Origin: Phycisphaerales bacterium
GTDB taxonomy: Bacteria > Planctomycetota > Phycisphaerae > WQYP01
Assembly (NCBI GenBank): GCA_027313145.1
Contig: DAHVEJ010000013.1
Location: 1-40,196 of the forward strand
DNA length: 40,196 nucleotides
Direction: 5' to 3'
Positions 7,476-15,085 of the stretch are shown here, piece by piece. The first letter of the stretch is position 1; the number at the start of each line of letters is the position of its first letter. Position numbers and translations under genes: made by a program. The notes under the pieces were generated by a model, which made no database searches, had not been told where the DNA came from, and saw nothing but the letters and a program-made list of their open reading frames with translations.

Positions 7476-7962
7476 GAGTAGAGCATCTAATAGTTCCGGT
7501 GTGTCACAGAAACTCAGCGTGCTGGTGCCTGACGCGCAGTTGCCGCGGGAAAATTGGCTGGCCATTGCCCGGGTCCATTCTCTGATGACCAAGCAGTTGG
7601 ACCGCAGCTTGCGCGATATTGATCTGACCATTTCTCAGTTTGAAGTGCTGATGATTTTAAACAGCAAAGCGGGTTTATCGCAGCAGGAGTTGGCGCAATG
7701 TCTGCTGGTAACCAAAGGAAATGTCTGCACGGTACTGGGGCGGATGGAAAAAAACCAATGGATTGTCCGACAGCAGGATCCGCATGATGGCCGGGCACAT
7801 TGTCTGCATCTAACGGAAAATGGCCGGGAGATGGTTAAAAAAGCTGCCCCCTTGGCCGCCAGGCAGGTGCGTCTGATGATGGACAGCTTGTCGCTGGCGC
7901 AACAACGGTCGCTGCAGGATTTGTTGGATCGTCTGGAGGGGGCCCTGGGCCACTGGATATGA
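7474..7962 (+). CDS. MarR family transcriptional regulator
   Basis: The 162-residue protein has the MarR winged-helix layout. N-terminal helices carry LPRENWLAIARVHSLM, the helix-turn-helix covers LSQQELAQCLLVTKGNVCTVLGRME (about residues 69-93), and the wing contains DPHDGRAHCLHLT. Helical C-terminal parts (about 119-160) form the dimer interface. MarR proteins usually repress neighbouring detoxification genes and are released by phenolic or oxidising ligands. Two Cys residues sit in or beside the HTH (about residues 75 and 85), so thiol-based sensing is possible but unproven. The gene lies 81 bp before wrbA, its probable target. The start is fixed by the promoter geometry, not by a ribosome site. 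Confidence 0.9.
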   Translation: MSRASNSSGVSQKLSVLVPDAQLPRENWLAIARVHSLMTKQLDRSLRDIDLTISQFEVLMILNSKAGLSQQELAQCLLVTKGNVCTVLGRMEKNQWIVRQQDPHDGRAHCLHLTENGREMVKKAAPLAARQVRLMMDSLSLAQQRSLQDLLDRLEGALGHWI

Positions 7963-7971
7963 ACCTGGGAT

Positions 7972-8000
7972 TTGACTCACCACAGGGTAAAGTCTAGTAT
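7972..8000 (+). promoter_or_regulatory. Promoter upstream of wrbA
   Basis: TTGACT (7972-7977), a 17-bp spacer and TAGTAT (7995-8000). The -10 region CTAGTATTAAACCAG is partly dyad-symmetric and shares TAGTAT and TTAAAC words with the marR operator, though with different spacing. Regulation by the adjacent MarR protein is therefore plausible but not shown. Confidence 0.5.
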
Positions 8001-8043
8001 TAAACCAGTTGATGTAGATGCGTTCTTTTTTAAGGAGTTTGTT

Positions 8044-8664
8044 ATGTCGGTTAAAGTTCACGTCGTGTTTTACAGCATGTATGGTCACATCTGGCAAATG
8101 GCCGAAGCCGTCGCCGCCGGTGCTCGGGAAGTCAGCGGCGCGGAGGTAAAGGTTTTTCGTGTGCCGGAAACCATTCCCGCAGATGTTCTTGAAAAGCATG
8201 GTGCTACCGGAGCGCAAAAGGCGTTTGCCCATATTCCGGTCATCACGCCGGCCGAGCTTACGCAAGCCGATGCCATCATTTTTGGCACCCCGACGCGCTT
8301 TGGTAATATGGCGGGACAAATGCGGACTTTCCTGGATCAGACGGGCCAAATTTGGGCCACGGGTGGTTTGATCGGTAAAGTCGGCAGTGTTTTCGCCAGC
8401 AGCGCCTCGCAACATGGCGGGCAGGAAACCACTATCACGAGTTTCCACACCACCTTGTTGCATCATGGAATGGTCATTGTCGGCGTACCCTATTCTGAGC
8501 AAAGACTCGTTGCCATGGATCAAATCACCGGCGGAACACCGTACGGAGCCACCACCTTGGCCGGCGCAAAGGGTGATCGCACCCCCAGTGAAAATGAACT
8601 GGCGATCGCCCGATTCCAAGGGAAACATGTGGCACAGATTGCAGCTAAATTGGCGGCGAAGTAA
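8044..8664 (+). CDS. wrbA: NAD(P)H:quinone oxidoreductase, WrbA type flavodoxin-fold protein
   Basis: The 206-residue protein matches the usual WrbA length. WrbA reduces quinones by two electrons with FMN, avoiding semiquinone radicals. Visible elements are the FMN phosphate loop [10 protein letters not shown] (about residues 10-19), the [21 protein letters not shown] block that also shapes the active site, and [14 protein letters not shown], where His contacts the isoalloxazine. The YGATT segment near the C-terminal half is also typical. ATG 8044 has AAGGAG (8031-8036) at ideal distance. An upstream in-frame start at 7972 would lie inside the promoter. Pairing with marR suggests response to quinones or electrophiles. 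Confidence 0.9.
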   Translation: MSVKVHVVFYSMYGHIWQMAEAVAAGAREVSGAEVKVFRVPETIPADVLEKHGATGAQKAFAHIPVITPAELTQADAIIFGTPTRFGNMAGQMRTFLDQTGQIWATGGLIGKVGSVFASSASQHGGQETTITSFHTTLLHHGMVIVGVPYSEQRLVAMDQITGGTPYGATTLAGAKGDRTPSENELAIARFQGKHVAQIAAKLAAK

Positions 8665-8786
8665 ACATGCACAATACCGAACGGGTGGCGGGGTAATCAA
8701 CGCCATGGATGGCGACGTGCTTATTGTTGTCCCTCTGTCGCGCGGCAGTACCATCGTGTCACGTGCGCGATCCTCGGCACGACCCC

Positions 8787-9003
8787 GTAAAGCATCGGAT
8801 GATAATCCGGTGGTTGATTCAGTGCCGCTGGGGCGGACGGGGTTACAGGTTACAGGGGACTTAGGTGTTAGAAGCGTCGCGGCTCTCCTATTCTGCCCGG
8901 CAGGGTAAACCTGCCCGCTCCCTGTAACCTGTCCCCCGTAACCCGTAACCTCGTCCGCAGGCCAACCACCGGGTTATCAGCACGGTGCTCTATGACGCGA
9001 TGG
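8787..9003 (-). repeat. Dispersed ~210-bp intergenic repeat, copy B (inverted)
   Basis: This is the reverse-complement partner of copy A at 5995-6206. It fills most of the gap between the convergent wrbA and HlyD-type genes and ends a few bases from the latter's stop codon. It keeps the GGCAGG/CCTGCC hairpin (about 8898-8915) and carries extra GTTACAG/TGTAACC heptamers. The rest of the 8665-9007 gap shows nothing else. Confidence 0.8.
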
Positions 9004-9007
9004 AAAA

Positions 9008-10138
9008 TCATGGCTTTGCAGGGAAAGCCAATTTCCCGGCTTTAATAAATGCGTCCACCTGTTGTCCAACATAGAGAGGAAACGGTGCCGAACCCATGCG
9101 ATAAACCACTTGCAGCACGCGGGTTTCCACCTGCTCCGTTGGAGCGCCGGTAAGGTTCTGCTTGGGCACCACATAAGGCTCAATACGTACAAATGTCAGG
9201 GGAACTTGCTGGCGTGTCATGCCGCGCACAAAGCACATGGCCGCTTCAGCAGGATTAAATCTAGACGCATCTTCCTGATCTATTTGCAGTCGCACGTTTA
9301 GATGCCGAATATCTCCCAGGATGAGCGCCGCCAGTTGAGGATTGTCGGTGAGGTTATCTACCGCTGTGGTGTCTGCAAATTGCCCGGGACGGATGTTAAT
9401 GCGCAGGACTGTGCCAGTAATGGGCGCACGGACCGTAAGTAGATCTAAACTGACCATCGCCTGTTTCAGCTGCGCGTCGTTCCCTGCAACCGTGGCGCGG
9501 GCGGCAAGCACCTGGGTTTTGGCGATGGTAATATCCCGGCTCCATGTGCCGGCATTAAACTGTGCCAAATCGGCTTTCGCCTTTGCCAGCTGCGCTTGGG
9601 CTGTCAGCCAGGCAAAGCGTCGATCCGCGACGTCATCAACGGAAACGGCATTCGTCCCAATCAACGGCTTGATGCGTTGCCAGCGCTCTTGGTCATTACG
9701 ATACGTGGCCTGGGCCGCTTGCACAGCCGCCAGATAGCTCAGACGATCCACGGCGCGCGGCGGTGATTGCAGCTTTGCTAAATTGGCCTTTGCCTCCGCC
9801 AGTTGTGCCTGGGCTGTCAGTACCCCGGCTCGGGCCAGCGCCACCTGCGCCTTGGCCTGCCGGGTGTCCAATTGAAAAAGTTTCTGCCCCTTAACCACCC
9901 GCTGATTCCATACGACAAATACATGCGTCACCACGCCACTGATGAACGGCGAAACCGCGATGGAGCGGCTCTCAGGCTCAATAATGCCGGACGCGGCAAT
10001 CGCGTTGGCATATGGATTTCCCGCCGGCTGCACCGCGGGCGGAACTGACCGGTAATGATGGGTGCTGCGTTTTACCGCAATAATGCCAATAGCTGCGCCG
10101 GTGATGGCCAGTATAGGAACTAAATATTTCCGAATCAT
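9008..10138 (-). CDS. HlyD/MacA-type periplasmic adaptor of an ABC exporter
   Basis: The 376-residue protein starts with one membrane anchor (about residues 7-22). A biotinyl-lipoyl half-motif follows (ASGIIEPESRSIAVSPFISGVVTHVFVVWNQRVVKGQKLFQLD). A long Ala/Gln-rich coiled-coil hairpin spans about residues 90-210, and the second lipoyl half is at LLTVRAPITGTVLRINIRPGQF. Beta-barrel segments complete the fold. Such adaptors link an inner-membrane transporter to an outer-membrane channel. The ATG overlaps the ATPase stop (ATGA), so the two are translationally coupled. No outer-membrane TolC-like gene is in the window. The hairpin length resembles MacA/DevB-type adaptors. Confidence 0.88.
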   Translation of the reverse strand: MIRKYLVPILAITGAAIGIIAVKRSTHHYRSVPPAVQPAGNPYANAIAASGIIEPESRSIAVSPFISGVVTHVFVVWNQRVVKGQKLFQLDTRQAKAQVALARAGVLTAQAQLAEAKANLAKLQSPPRAVDRLSYLAAVQAAQATYRNDQERWQRIKPLIGTNAVSVDDVADRRFAWLTAQAQLAKAKADLAQFNAGTWSRDITIAKTQVLAARATVAGNDAQLKQAMVSLDLLTVRAPITGTVLRINIRPGQFADTTAVDNLTDNPQLAALILGDIRHLNVRLQIDQEDASRFNPAEAAMCFVRGMTRQQVPLTFVRIEPYVVPKQNLTGAPTEQVETRVLQVVYRMGSAPFPLYVGQQVDAFIKAGKLAFPAKP

Positions 10139-10866
10139 ACATTTCCTTGATCAATTAAAACTGTGCCGGCTACGACGGTATCAATGATTTTGCCATCTTC
10201 CATGTGCGCGATTCGATCCGCAAAGTGGAAAATGCGGCTATCATGCGTCACCACAATCACCGCCCGATCAGGCCGAACCGCAATCGTTTTGAGTAAACTG
10301 ATGACCTGTTCGCCGGTTTTTCCGTCCAGAGCGCTGGTGGGTTCATCACATACTACCAGCTTGGGTTCGTGCACCAGTGCCCGGGCAAATGCGATACGTT
10401 GCTGCTGTCCCCCGGAAAGTTCACGGGGATAGCTCGTCAGCCGCTTGCCCAGCCCCATTTTATCAAGAAAATCGCCCGCCCGGTCGAATGCCTTTCGCCG
10501 CGACCAGCCCAGCACCAATAGGGGTATGGCGGCATTTTCGACAGCCGTGAGTTGCGGCAAAAGATTAAACTGTTGGAAAGCAAAGCCGACATTTCTTCCG
10601 CGAAATCGGGCCTTAGCGTTGTTGCGCAGGGCGAGAATATCCTGCCCAAATAGATGAATCTCGCCGTCATCGTGATTCAAAATGCCGGCAATTACCGAAA
10701 GTAATGTAGTTTTACCGCAGCCGGATGGGCCAACCAGCATCAGCATTTCACCGGTGAAAACATCCAGCGTTACACCGGCCAAGGCATGATTTAACGCATT
10801 TCCTTGGCCGAAAGATTTTTTAACTCCGCGGCATTGCACCGCAACGTTGTCCTGCTGCAAATTCAT
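10135..10866 (-). CDS. ABC transporter ATP-binding protein, MacB/LolD-like
   Basis: A 243-residue nucleotide-binding subunit. Motifs in order are Walker A GPSGCGKTT (about residues 46-54), a Q-loop AFQQFNLLPQLTAVEN, signature LSGGQQQR, Walker B KLVVCDEPTSALD and the switch histidine in VVTHDSR. The FxQQFNLLPxLT pattern is typical of the MacB/LolD/DevA group, which drives mechanotransmission transporters. ATG 10866 is chosen because GAGG lies 5 nt upstream; a GTG six bases earlier is less likely. It sits between its permease and adaptor genes in a three-gene export module. Confidence 0.92.
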   Translation of the reverse strand: MNLQQDNVAVQCRGVKKSFGQGNALNHALAGVTLDVFTGEMLMLVGPSGCGKTTLLSVIAGILNHDDGEIHLFGQDILALRNNAKARFRGRNVGFAFQQFNLLPQLTAVENAAIPLLVLGWSRRKAFDRAGDFLDKMGLGKRLTSYPRELSGGQQQRIAFARALVHEPKLVVCDEPTSALDGKTGEQVISLLKTIAVRPDRAVIVVTHDSRIFHFADRIAHMEDGKIIDTVVAGTVLIDQGNV

Positions 10867-10909
10867 CGGCACCTCATCCTCTGCGGCAACTTCTCATGGC
10901 TTTCACAAC

Positions 10910-12049
10910 TCATTTGAACACCACTGCCGGCTCAAGTTTCACAACCGATACCAACGAGAACAGACTGGCGAAAATAACGATGAAAATCATTCCAATTCCC
11001 GTTACTGCCATAATTTGCCATAGAAAAACCGCCAGCCGTTCGCTGGGTGGCGTGAAATGCAAAATGAGCATATTCGCAGCACCGCTTATGCCAATTCCAA
11101 TACCAAAGCCCAGCACCCCGGTAACAATCGCCTGCAGCAATACCATGCGGACAAGTGTAAGATCGGTTGCTCCCATGGCCTTTAATGCGCCGAGATACCG
11201 CAGATTATCATGCGTGAATTGATACAGCGTCTGGCCGGCAATGGCGATGCCAACCAATGCTCCCAAGCTGATGGTAATACAAAAATTGATAGGAATACCC
11301 GTTGATTTCATGTAATACCAGAAGGTTTTACTGGCGATACCAGCCTTGGTGTACGCCTCCAGCCCGGTGCGGTGTTCAATGCGCCGGCACAGAGTTGTCA
11401 AATTCTGCTTTGGCCGGGCCTTGACCAGTATTACCGCGAGCTGATGGCGCTGCGCGGGGGCCCAATTGGCGGCGCGACTATATGTGGTATAAATAATGGG
11501 AAGCCCTTGGAAACTTAAAGCGGTTCGGCACAAACCCGTTACCAATGCACGGTTGCCATTAATCTGCATGGTTTGACCGGGCTTGATGTTGCCAAGTTTG
11601 TCCTGTGCGTAGGCTGCATCTACCAGCACGCCATGCGATATTCGTAGCGCGTTGATGGTCGCGCCGCCCAGCAATTTCGGCGGCCCACCCACCAGAGCCT
11701 GATCGCCCAGACCAAGTAGAAGACAGGTTTGAAATTTGCCATTCGAAAGCCGCACTTGAACATCCTGCCGAAATAGCCGCGTGGCCCATAGAACACCGGG
11801 TATCGCTTTAACCCGATATAGTTCATCCTCGCTCATGGGGCGCAGATCATCGACATCCTCCATGGGGCGATTTGTCACCCAAATATCCGGCGTGCTGATG
11901 TTGGTAACAATGCCATAGGTGCTGCGCATCAGGCCGACGAAAATATTCAACTGCTGAGAAATAAGAAATGTCGCCAGCGCAATGCCGATAATAATACCAA
12001 TATATTTAACGCGATCCCCAACCAGCATCCTCAACGCAACAAAATTCAT
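10910..12049 (-). CDS. ABC transporter permease, FtsX/MacB (DevC-like) type
   Basis: A 379-residue permease with one N-terminal helix (about residues 15-33) and an extracytoplasmic domain of about 200 residues. Three C-terminal helices follow (about 258-280, 310-335 and 345-370), ending LEPAVVFK. This four-helix layout is that of MacB/FtsX mechanotransmitters and DevC. ATG 12049 is preferred over a start 78 nt upstream, because GGGAGA precedes it and the protein then begins directly with the cytoplasmic amphipathic segment. The ATPase gene follows after 43 bp. Substrates of such tripartite systems include peptides, lipids and small molecules; the neighbouring biosynthetic-type genes may define this one. 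Confidence 0.85.
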   Translation of the reverse strand: MNFVALRMLVGDRVKYIGIIIGIALATFLISQQLNIFVGLMRSTYGIVTNISTPDIWVTNRPMEDVDDLRPMSEDELYRVKAIPGVLWATRLFRQDVQVRLSNGKFQTCLLLGLGDQALVGGPPKLLGGATINALRISHGVLVDAAYAQDKLGNIKPGQTMQINGNRALVTGLCRTALSFQGLPIIYTTYSRAANWAPAQRHQLAVILVKARPKQNLTTLCRRIEHRTGLEAYTKAGIASKTFWYYMKSTGIPINFCITISLGALVGIAIAGQTLYQFTHDNLRYLGALKAMGATDLTLVRMVLLQAIVTGVLGFGIGIGISGAANMLILHFTPPSERLAVFLWQIMAVTGIGMIFIVIFASLFSLVSVVKLEPAVVFK

Positions 12050-12147
12050 GATCCATTCTCCCGACGTTGGCAGCAAGACCGTCACTGTGGCCTTTACGCG
12101 TAAAATCAGCCGTAGCATCTTAGGCACGCCATCGTTGCCGGGCTATT

Positions 12148-12510
12148 TCACGCTTTCATTCCGATCATGACCACGCCGATGAGAATTAAAAGGATACCCA
12201 GCCAGCGTTGCGGGGTCATACGCTCTTTAAGGATATGCGCGGAACATAATGCGACGGTGGCAAAGCAGATCGCCCCCATCGGAAAGGCGATAATCAGCGG
12301 CATCAAATGTAACGTCCAGGTCCAGAAAATAGATTCGGTCATAAACGATACAATCGCCGCCTGAACCCACAGGTTGGTCAAAATTTGCCGCAGAATGCCG
12401 CCGGCACCGGGCGGCATTTTACGGGTACCGATTTTCATGGTCACCTGCCCCAGGGTTTCCAGTGCCACCGCGCCGGAAAAACTCAGCAGCCCCATCCAGT
12501 ACACGTTCAT
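12148..12510 (-). CDS. Half-size DMT-superfamily membrane transporter (SMR/EamA-like), second of a pair
   Basis: The 120-residue protein has four predicted helices and the EamA/SMR-type closing pattern, with HILKERMTPQRWLGILLILIGVVMI at the end. The start ATG 12510 overlaps the stop of the preceding half-size transporter (ATGA). Half-size DMT proteins work as dimers, and paired genes such as arnE/arnF or SMR pairs make heterodimers. The two proteins here differ greatly, so a heterodimer is likely. The substrate is unknown. The ABC exporter genes start 98 bp downstream on the same strand. Confidence 0.8.
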   Translation of the reverse strand: MNVYWMGLLSFSGAVALETLGQVTMKIGTRKMPPGAGGILRQILTNLWVQAAIVSFMTESIFWTWTLHLMPLIIAFPMGAICFATVALCSAHILKERMTPQRWLGILLILIGVVMIGMKA

Positions 12511-12944
12511 CCCGTCGCCTCCGACCCTTCCGGCTGTGGTTGTATATCTGTGATCGTCGGCGAAACAGAGGGCGTGCGGCTGACGAGAATGACTCCCACC
12601 AACACCATGGCAATACCGCAAAATTGAAGCGGATCCAGATTTTCTGAAAAAAGCCAATGGGAACTTATCGCCACGGCAATATAACTTAACGCGGTGATTG
12701 GCTGGACAAAGCTTAAATCCGCCAAAGCCAGAACCATCATCCAGTTGAACAACTGCCAGACGTGTAAAAGCAGGCTCAGCAGAAACAGCGGTTTAATCAG
12801 CGTGGCCCCCAGAGCGTGCGCCATTCCGCCGTGCTGTGGAACTGAGGCACGCCAACACAGTTGCACGCTGGTGTCCAGAGAGATCGCCAGAAAAAGCCCC
12901 ATCCACAGCAGGAGCCGGGGACGCTTTGGAGTAGGAATGCTCAC
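12507..12944 (-). CDS. Half-size DMT-superfamily membrane transporter (EamA-like), first of a pair
   Basis: The 145-residue protein has four hydrophobic helices (about residues 11-27, 46-68, 74-92 and 100-122), followed by a polar tail. A motif typical of the EamA fold is LSFVQPITALSYIAVAISSHWLFSE, including the proline-containing third helix and the Glu at its end. GTG 12944 is chosen as start: it overlaps the upstream stop (GTGA), and the longer reading upstream is only the antisense-like out-of-frame part of the SGNH gene. It is likely a subunit of a heterodimeric carrier with the next gene. Confidence 0.78.
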   Translation of the reverse strand: MSIPTPKRPRLLLWMGLFLAISLDTSVQLCWRASVPQHGGMAHALGATLIKPLFLLSLLLHVWQLFNWMMVLALADLSFVQPITALSYIAVAISSHWLFSENLDPLQFCGIAMVLVGVILVSRTPSVSPTITDIQPQPEGSEATG

Positions 12945-13675
12945 GCGCCGGATCCGATCTCCGCGGGGCGCGACTTTTCCAGTACCGCTTGAATGACCGT
13001 AACTAATTCTGCGGCAATCAGCGCATGGGCGTGATCGTTGGGATGCACGCCATCGGGACCGGATACGCTTTCCAGCGGCATGCGGCTTAGCGCCGTGCCG
13101 TATCGCACAAACGGGCAATCCAGTTCCGCCGCCACCGCCCCGGCCGCCACGCGATACACTTCCAGTTCCCGATCGGATACCGGCTGCCCCCCATGCGACT
13201 GGATCATCGCGCTGACATCTTTGCCGCTTAATTGGGATAAATATCGCCCGCGAATTTCCAGCGAGTGGTTAGGCATATCCGTGAGAATCGGGCGCGATCC
13301 GGCGGCGATTATTTTATGCGCGATTTTTGTCAGGTTGGCGGCATATCGATCCACGCGAATACGATTCTGCACAATTTTTCCATTGCTGATAACAAAACGT
13401 TTCCAGAGCAAATCCACATCATTGCCGCCCAGCATTACCAGCACCGCATCAGGATGATGCTGCCGCAGCAAGGGGTCGATAAGTTCCACCGCGTCGGCTG
13501 TGGTGCGATGAATGTCCGCGTCCACAATAAATGTGATGCCCGGCAATTGGGGCCGGAGGATATCCAGATACCTCCGCTGGACGCGACCCGTTACATCGGT
13601 GCCACGGATTTCCGCAATTCCCAGGCTGATGCTGTCGCCGACAATCAATAATGTTCGCTGCTGTTTGTCAGGCAT
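12941..13675 (-). CDS. SGNH/GDSL-family hydrolase
   Basis: The 244-residue protein shows the SGNH blocks. Block I is IVGDSIS with nucleophile Ser15, block III is MLGGNDVD with oxyanion Gly/Asn, and block V is DGVHPNDHAH with the catalytic Asp and His. A Gly for block II is likely in the central region. The family cleaves esters or acyl groups from lipids, sugars, peptides and natural products. No signal peptide is seen, so it acts in the cytoplasm. The ATG lies 8 bp inside the ligase gene and the stop overlaps the next transporter start. Translational coupling ties it to both neighbours, suggesting release or trimming of an acylated intermediate. Confidence 0.85.
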   Translation of the reverse strand: MPDKQQRTLLIVGDSISLGIAEIRGTDVTGRVQRRYLDILRPQLPGITFIVDADIHRTTADAVELIDPLLRQHHPDAVLVMLGGNDVDLLWKRFVISNGKIVQNRIRVDRYAANLTKIAHKIIAAGSRPILTDMPNHSLEIRGRYLSQLSGKDVSAMIQSHGGQPVSDRELEVYRVAAGAVAAELDCPFVRYGTALSRMPLESVSGPDGVHPNDHAHALIAAELVTVIQAVLEKSRPAEIGSGA

Positions 13676-15047
13676 GGGCGGCCTCCTTGCTGTTTGGCAC
13701 GGCGGAATTTACTGCCGGGTCAATGAAATCGTACCGATGATCCACCATGCGTTTGAGCTTGCGATCATGGCGGAGAAAACCGGGCGGATGCGTGATCAAA
13801 CGCATATCAAATATGCCAATATCCATGTTTTTGGTCAAATCCGGATATTGTAAACGCATCTGCGCCTGGACCTCGCTTCGCAACTGCTGCTCATCGGTGC
13901 GGAGGCACTCCACGTGAATTTCCATGATCTCCCGTAACCCCTCGAGTTTGAACACGACCTGCCAGTCATGTGTTAGCCCCTCCACATGCCGGAGAATATT
14001 TTCAAACATCAGCGGATATAAATTGCCCCCGCTGGCGACAATTAATTCGTCGCGGCGACCGCGCAGGCGGCTCATGCGCATCCCTTTCAGGCCGCAGGGG
14101 CATGGTTCGGGAATCAGTCGCGTGATGTCCCGCGTGCGGTAGCGTAACAGCGGCATCACGGTGCGGCGCAAAGTTGTAAACACCAGTTCCCCAAGTCCGT
14201 TGGTGTCCGGTTCAATGACCTCCGGGTAAAAGTCCGTATCGTCGAGATGATAAATGTCCGGTTGCTCGCAGGGTTGATACCCCAGGCCGCCGCCGAGTTC
14301 TACGCTGCCATAGCACATGCGAACTTTGGCACCCTGCCACACGCGGTTCATCCATCCGATAGCCTCGCGCGGCATTTCTTCGGCTCCGCCGACCAGCAGC
14401 TTCAGCGGTACACTGCCGTGTTCTTCGGCCAATTCCGTCAGACGAATCAGCCACGTGGGTTCACCCATGATGACATTAAATTCATACTGCTTGAGCCGCC
14501 GATAGACCTCCAGCGGGTCAACTTTCCCAAAGGCCATACAAAAGCAGTTGAGCTTCATCAGGGCATTATGCACCAACATGCCGGGAATCCACATGGAAAA
14601 ATCAAACGCATTGGCCACTCGATCGGTGGATCGCATGCCCATAACCTGAAAACCCGCCGCGTCAATTTGCGCGATTTGTGACAGTTCGCTTTGGTTGTAA
14701 TAAATTTGTTTGTTTTTTCCGCTGGTTCCGGAAGATTCAAAAACAATGTTCGGTGTCTGGCAGATAAAGGCCCTGGGATTCGCGATAATATCTTCGGGCA
14801 TGGTATAAAAATCGCCGAGATCCGCCGGCGCGCGAACTTTGGCCGGATCAATGCCGCGGTCATGGAAAGCTTTGCGATAAAATTCGCTGTGACGACCGAC
14901 ATATTTCACAATCTTTCGGAATCGCTGTTCGCGCAGTTTCGCCACGAGCCACGGCGGCATGGCTTGATAGATTCGCGCCGTGTTCGCCGGACTAAGTTGG
15001 TCCGCAAAAAAGTCTATCGGATTCAATTTCAGGTACCATCCTTTCAA
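13668..15047 (-). CDS. Adenylate-forming enzyme, phenylacetate-CoA ligase (PaaK)-like
   Basis: A 459-residue member of the ANL superfamily. Motifs are the ATP-binding loop ESSGTSGKNK (about residues 104-113), CYGSVELGGG (about 245-254), the YRTRD core (303-307), a LRGRRDE hinge (about 328-334) and a C-terminal basic segment HDRKLKRMVDHR with the probable catalytic lysine. PaaK-like enzymes activate a carboxylate as an acyl-adenylate, then pass it to CoA, a carrier protein or an amine. No carrier protein is encoded nearby. The start is uncertain because there is no in-frame ATG: TTG 15047 gives the longest form, while TTG 15026 has AAAGGATGG at better spacing. It lies 38 bp after the aminotransferase gene. 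Confidence 0.83.
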   Translation of the reverse strand: MKGWYLKLNPIDFFADQLSPANTARIYQAMPPWLVAKLREQRFRKIVKYVGRHSEFYRKAFHDRGIDPAKVRAPADLGDFYTMPEDIIANPRAFICQTPNIVFESSGTSGKNKQIYYNQSELSQIAQIDAAGFQVMGMRSTDRVANAFDFSMWIPGMLVHNALMKLNCFCMAFGKVDPLEVYRRLKQYEFNVIMGEPTWLIRLTELAEEHGSVPLKLLVGGAEEMPREAIGWMNRVWQGAKVRMCYGSVELGGGLGYQPCEQPDIYHLDDTDFYPEVIEPDTNGLGELVFTTLRRTVMPLLRYRTRDITRLIPEPCPCGLKGMRMSRLRGRRDELIVASGGNLYPLMFENILRHVEGLTHDWQVVFKLEGLREIMEIHVECLRTDEQQLRSEVQAQMRLQYPDLTKNMDIGIFDMRLITHPPGFLRHDRKLKRMVDHRYDFIDPAVNSAVPNSKEAAHA

Positions 15048-15085
15048 AGTCCCGCCGGCTTTTGGCGCGGTTTTGAGCGTCTTGT

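Noticed and set aside
7810-8754. A long open frame antisense to marR and wrbA.
   Set aside because: Both sense genes are clear family members with promoters; the antisense product is rich in Arg, Gly and His and matches no family.
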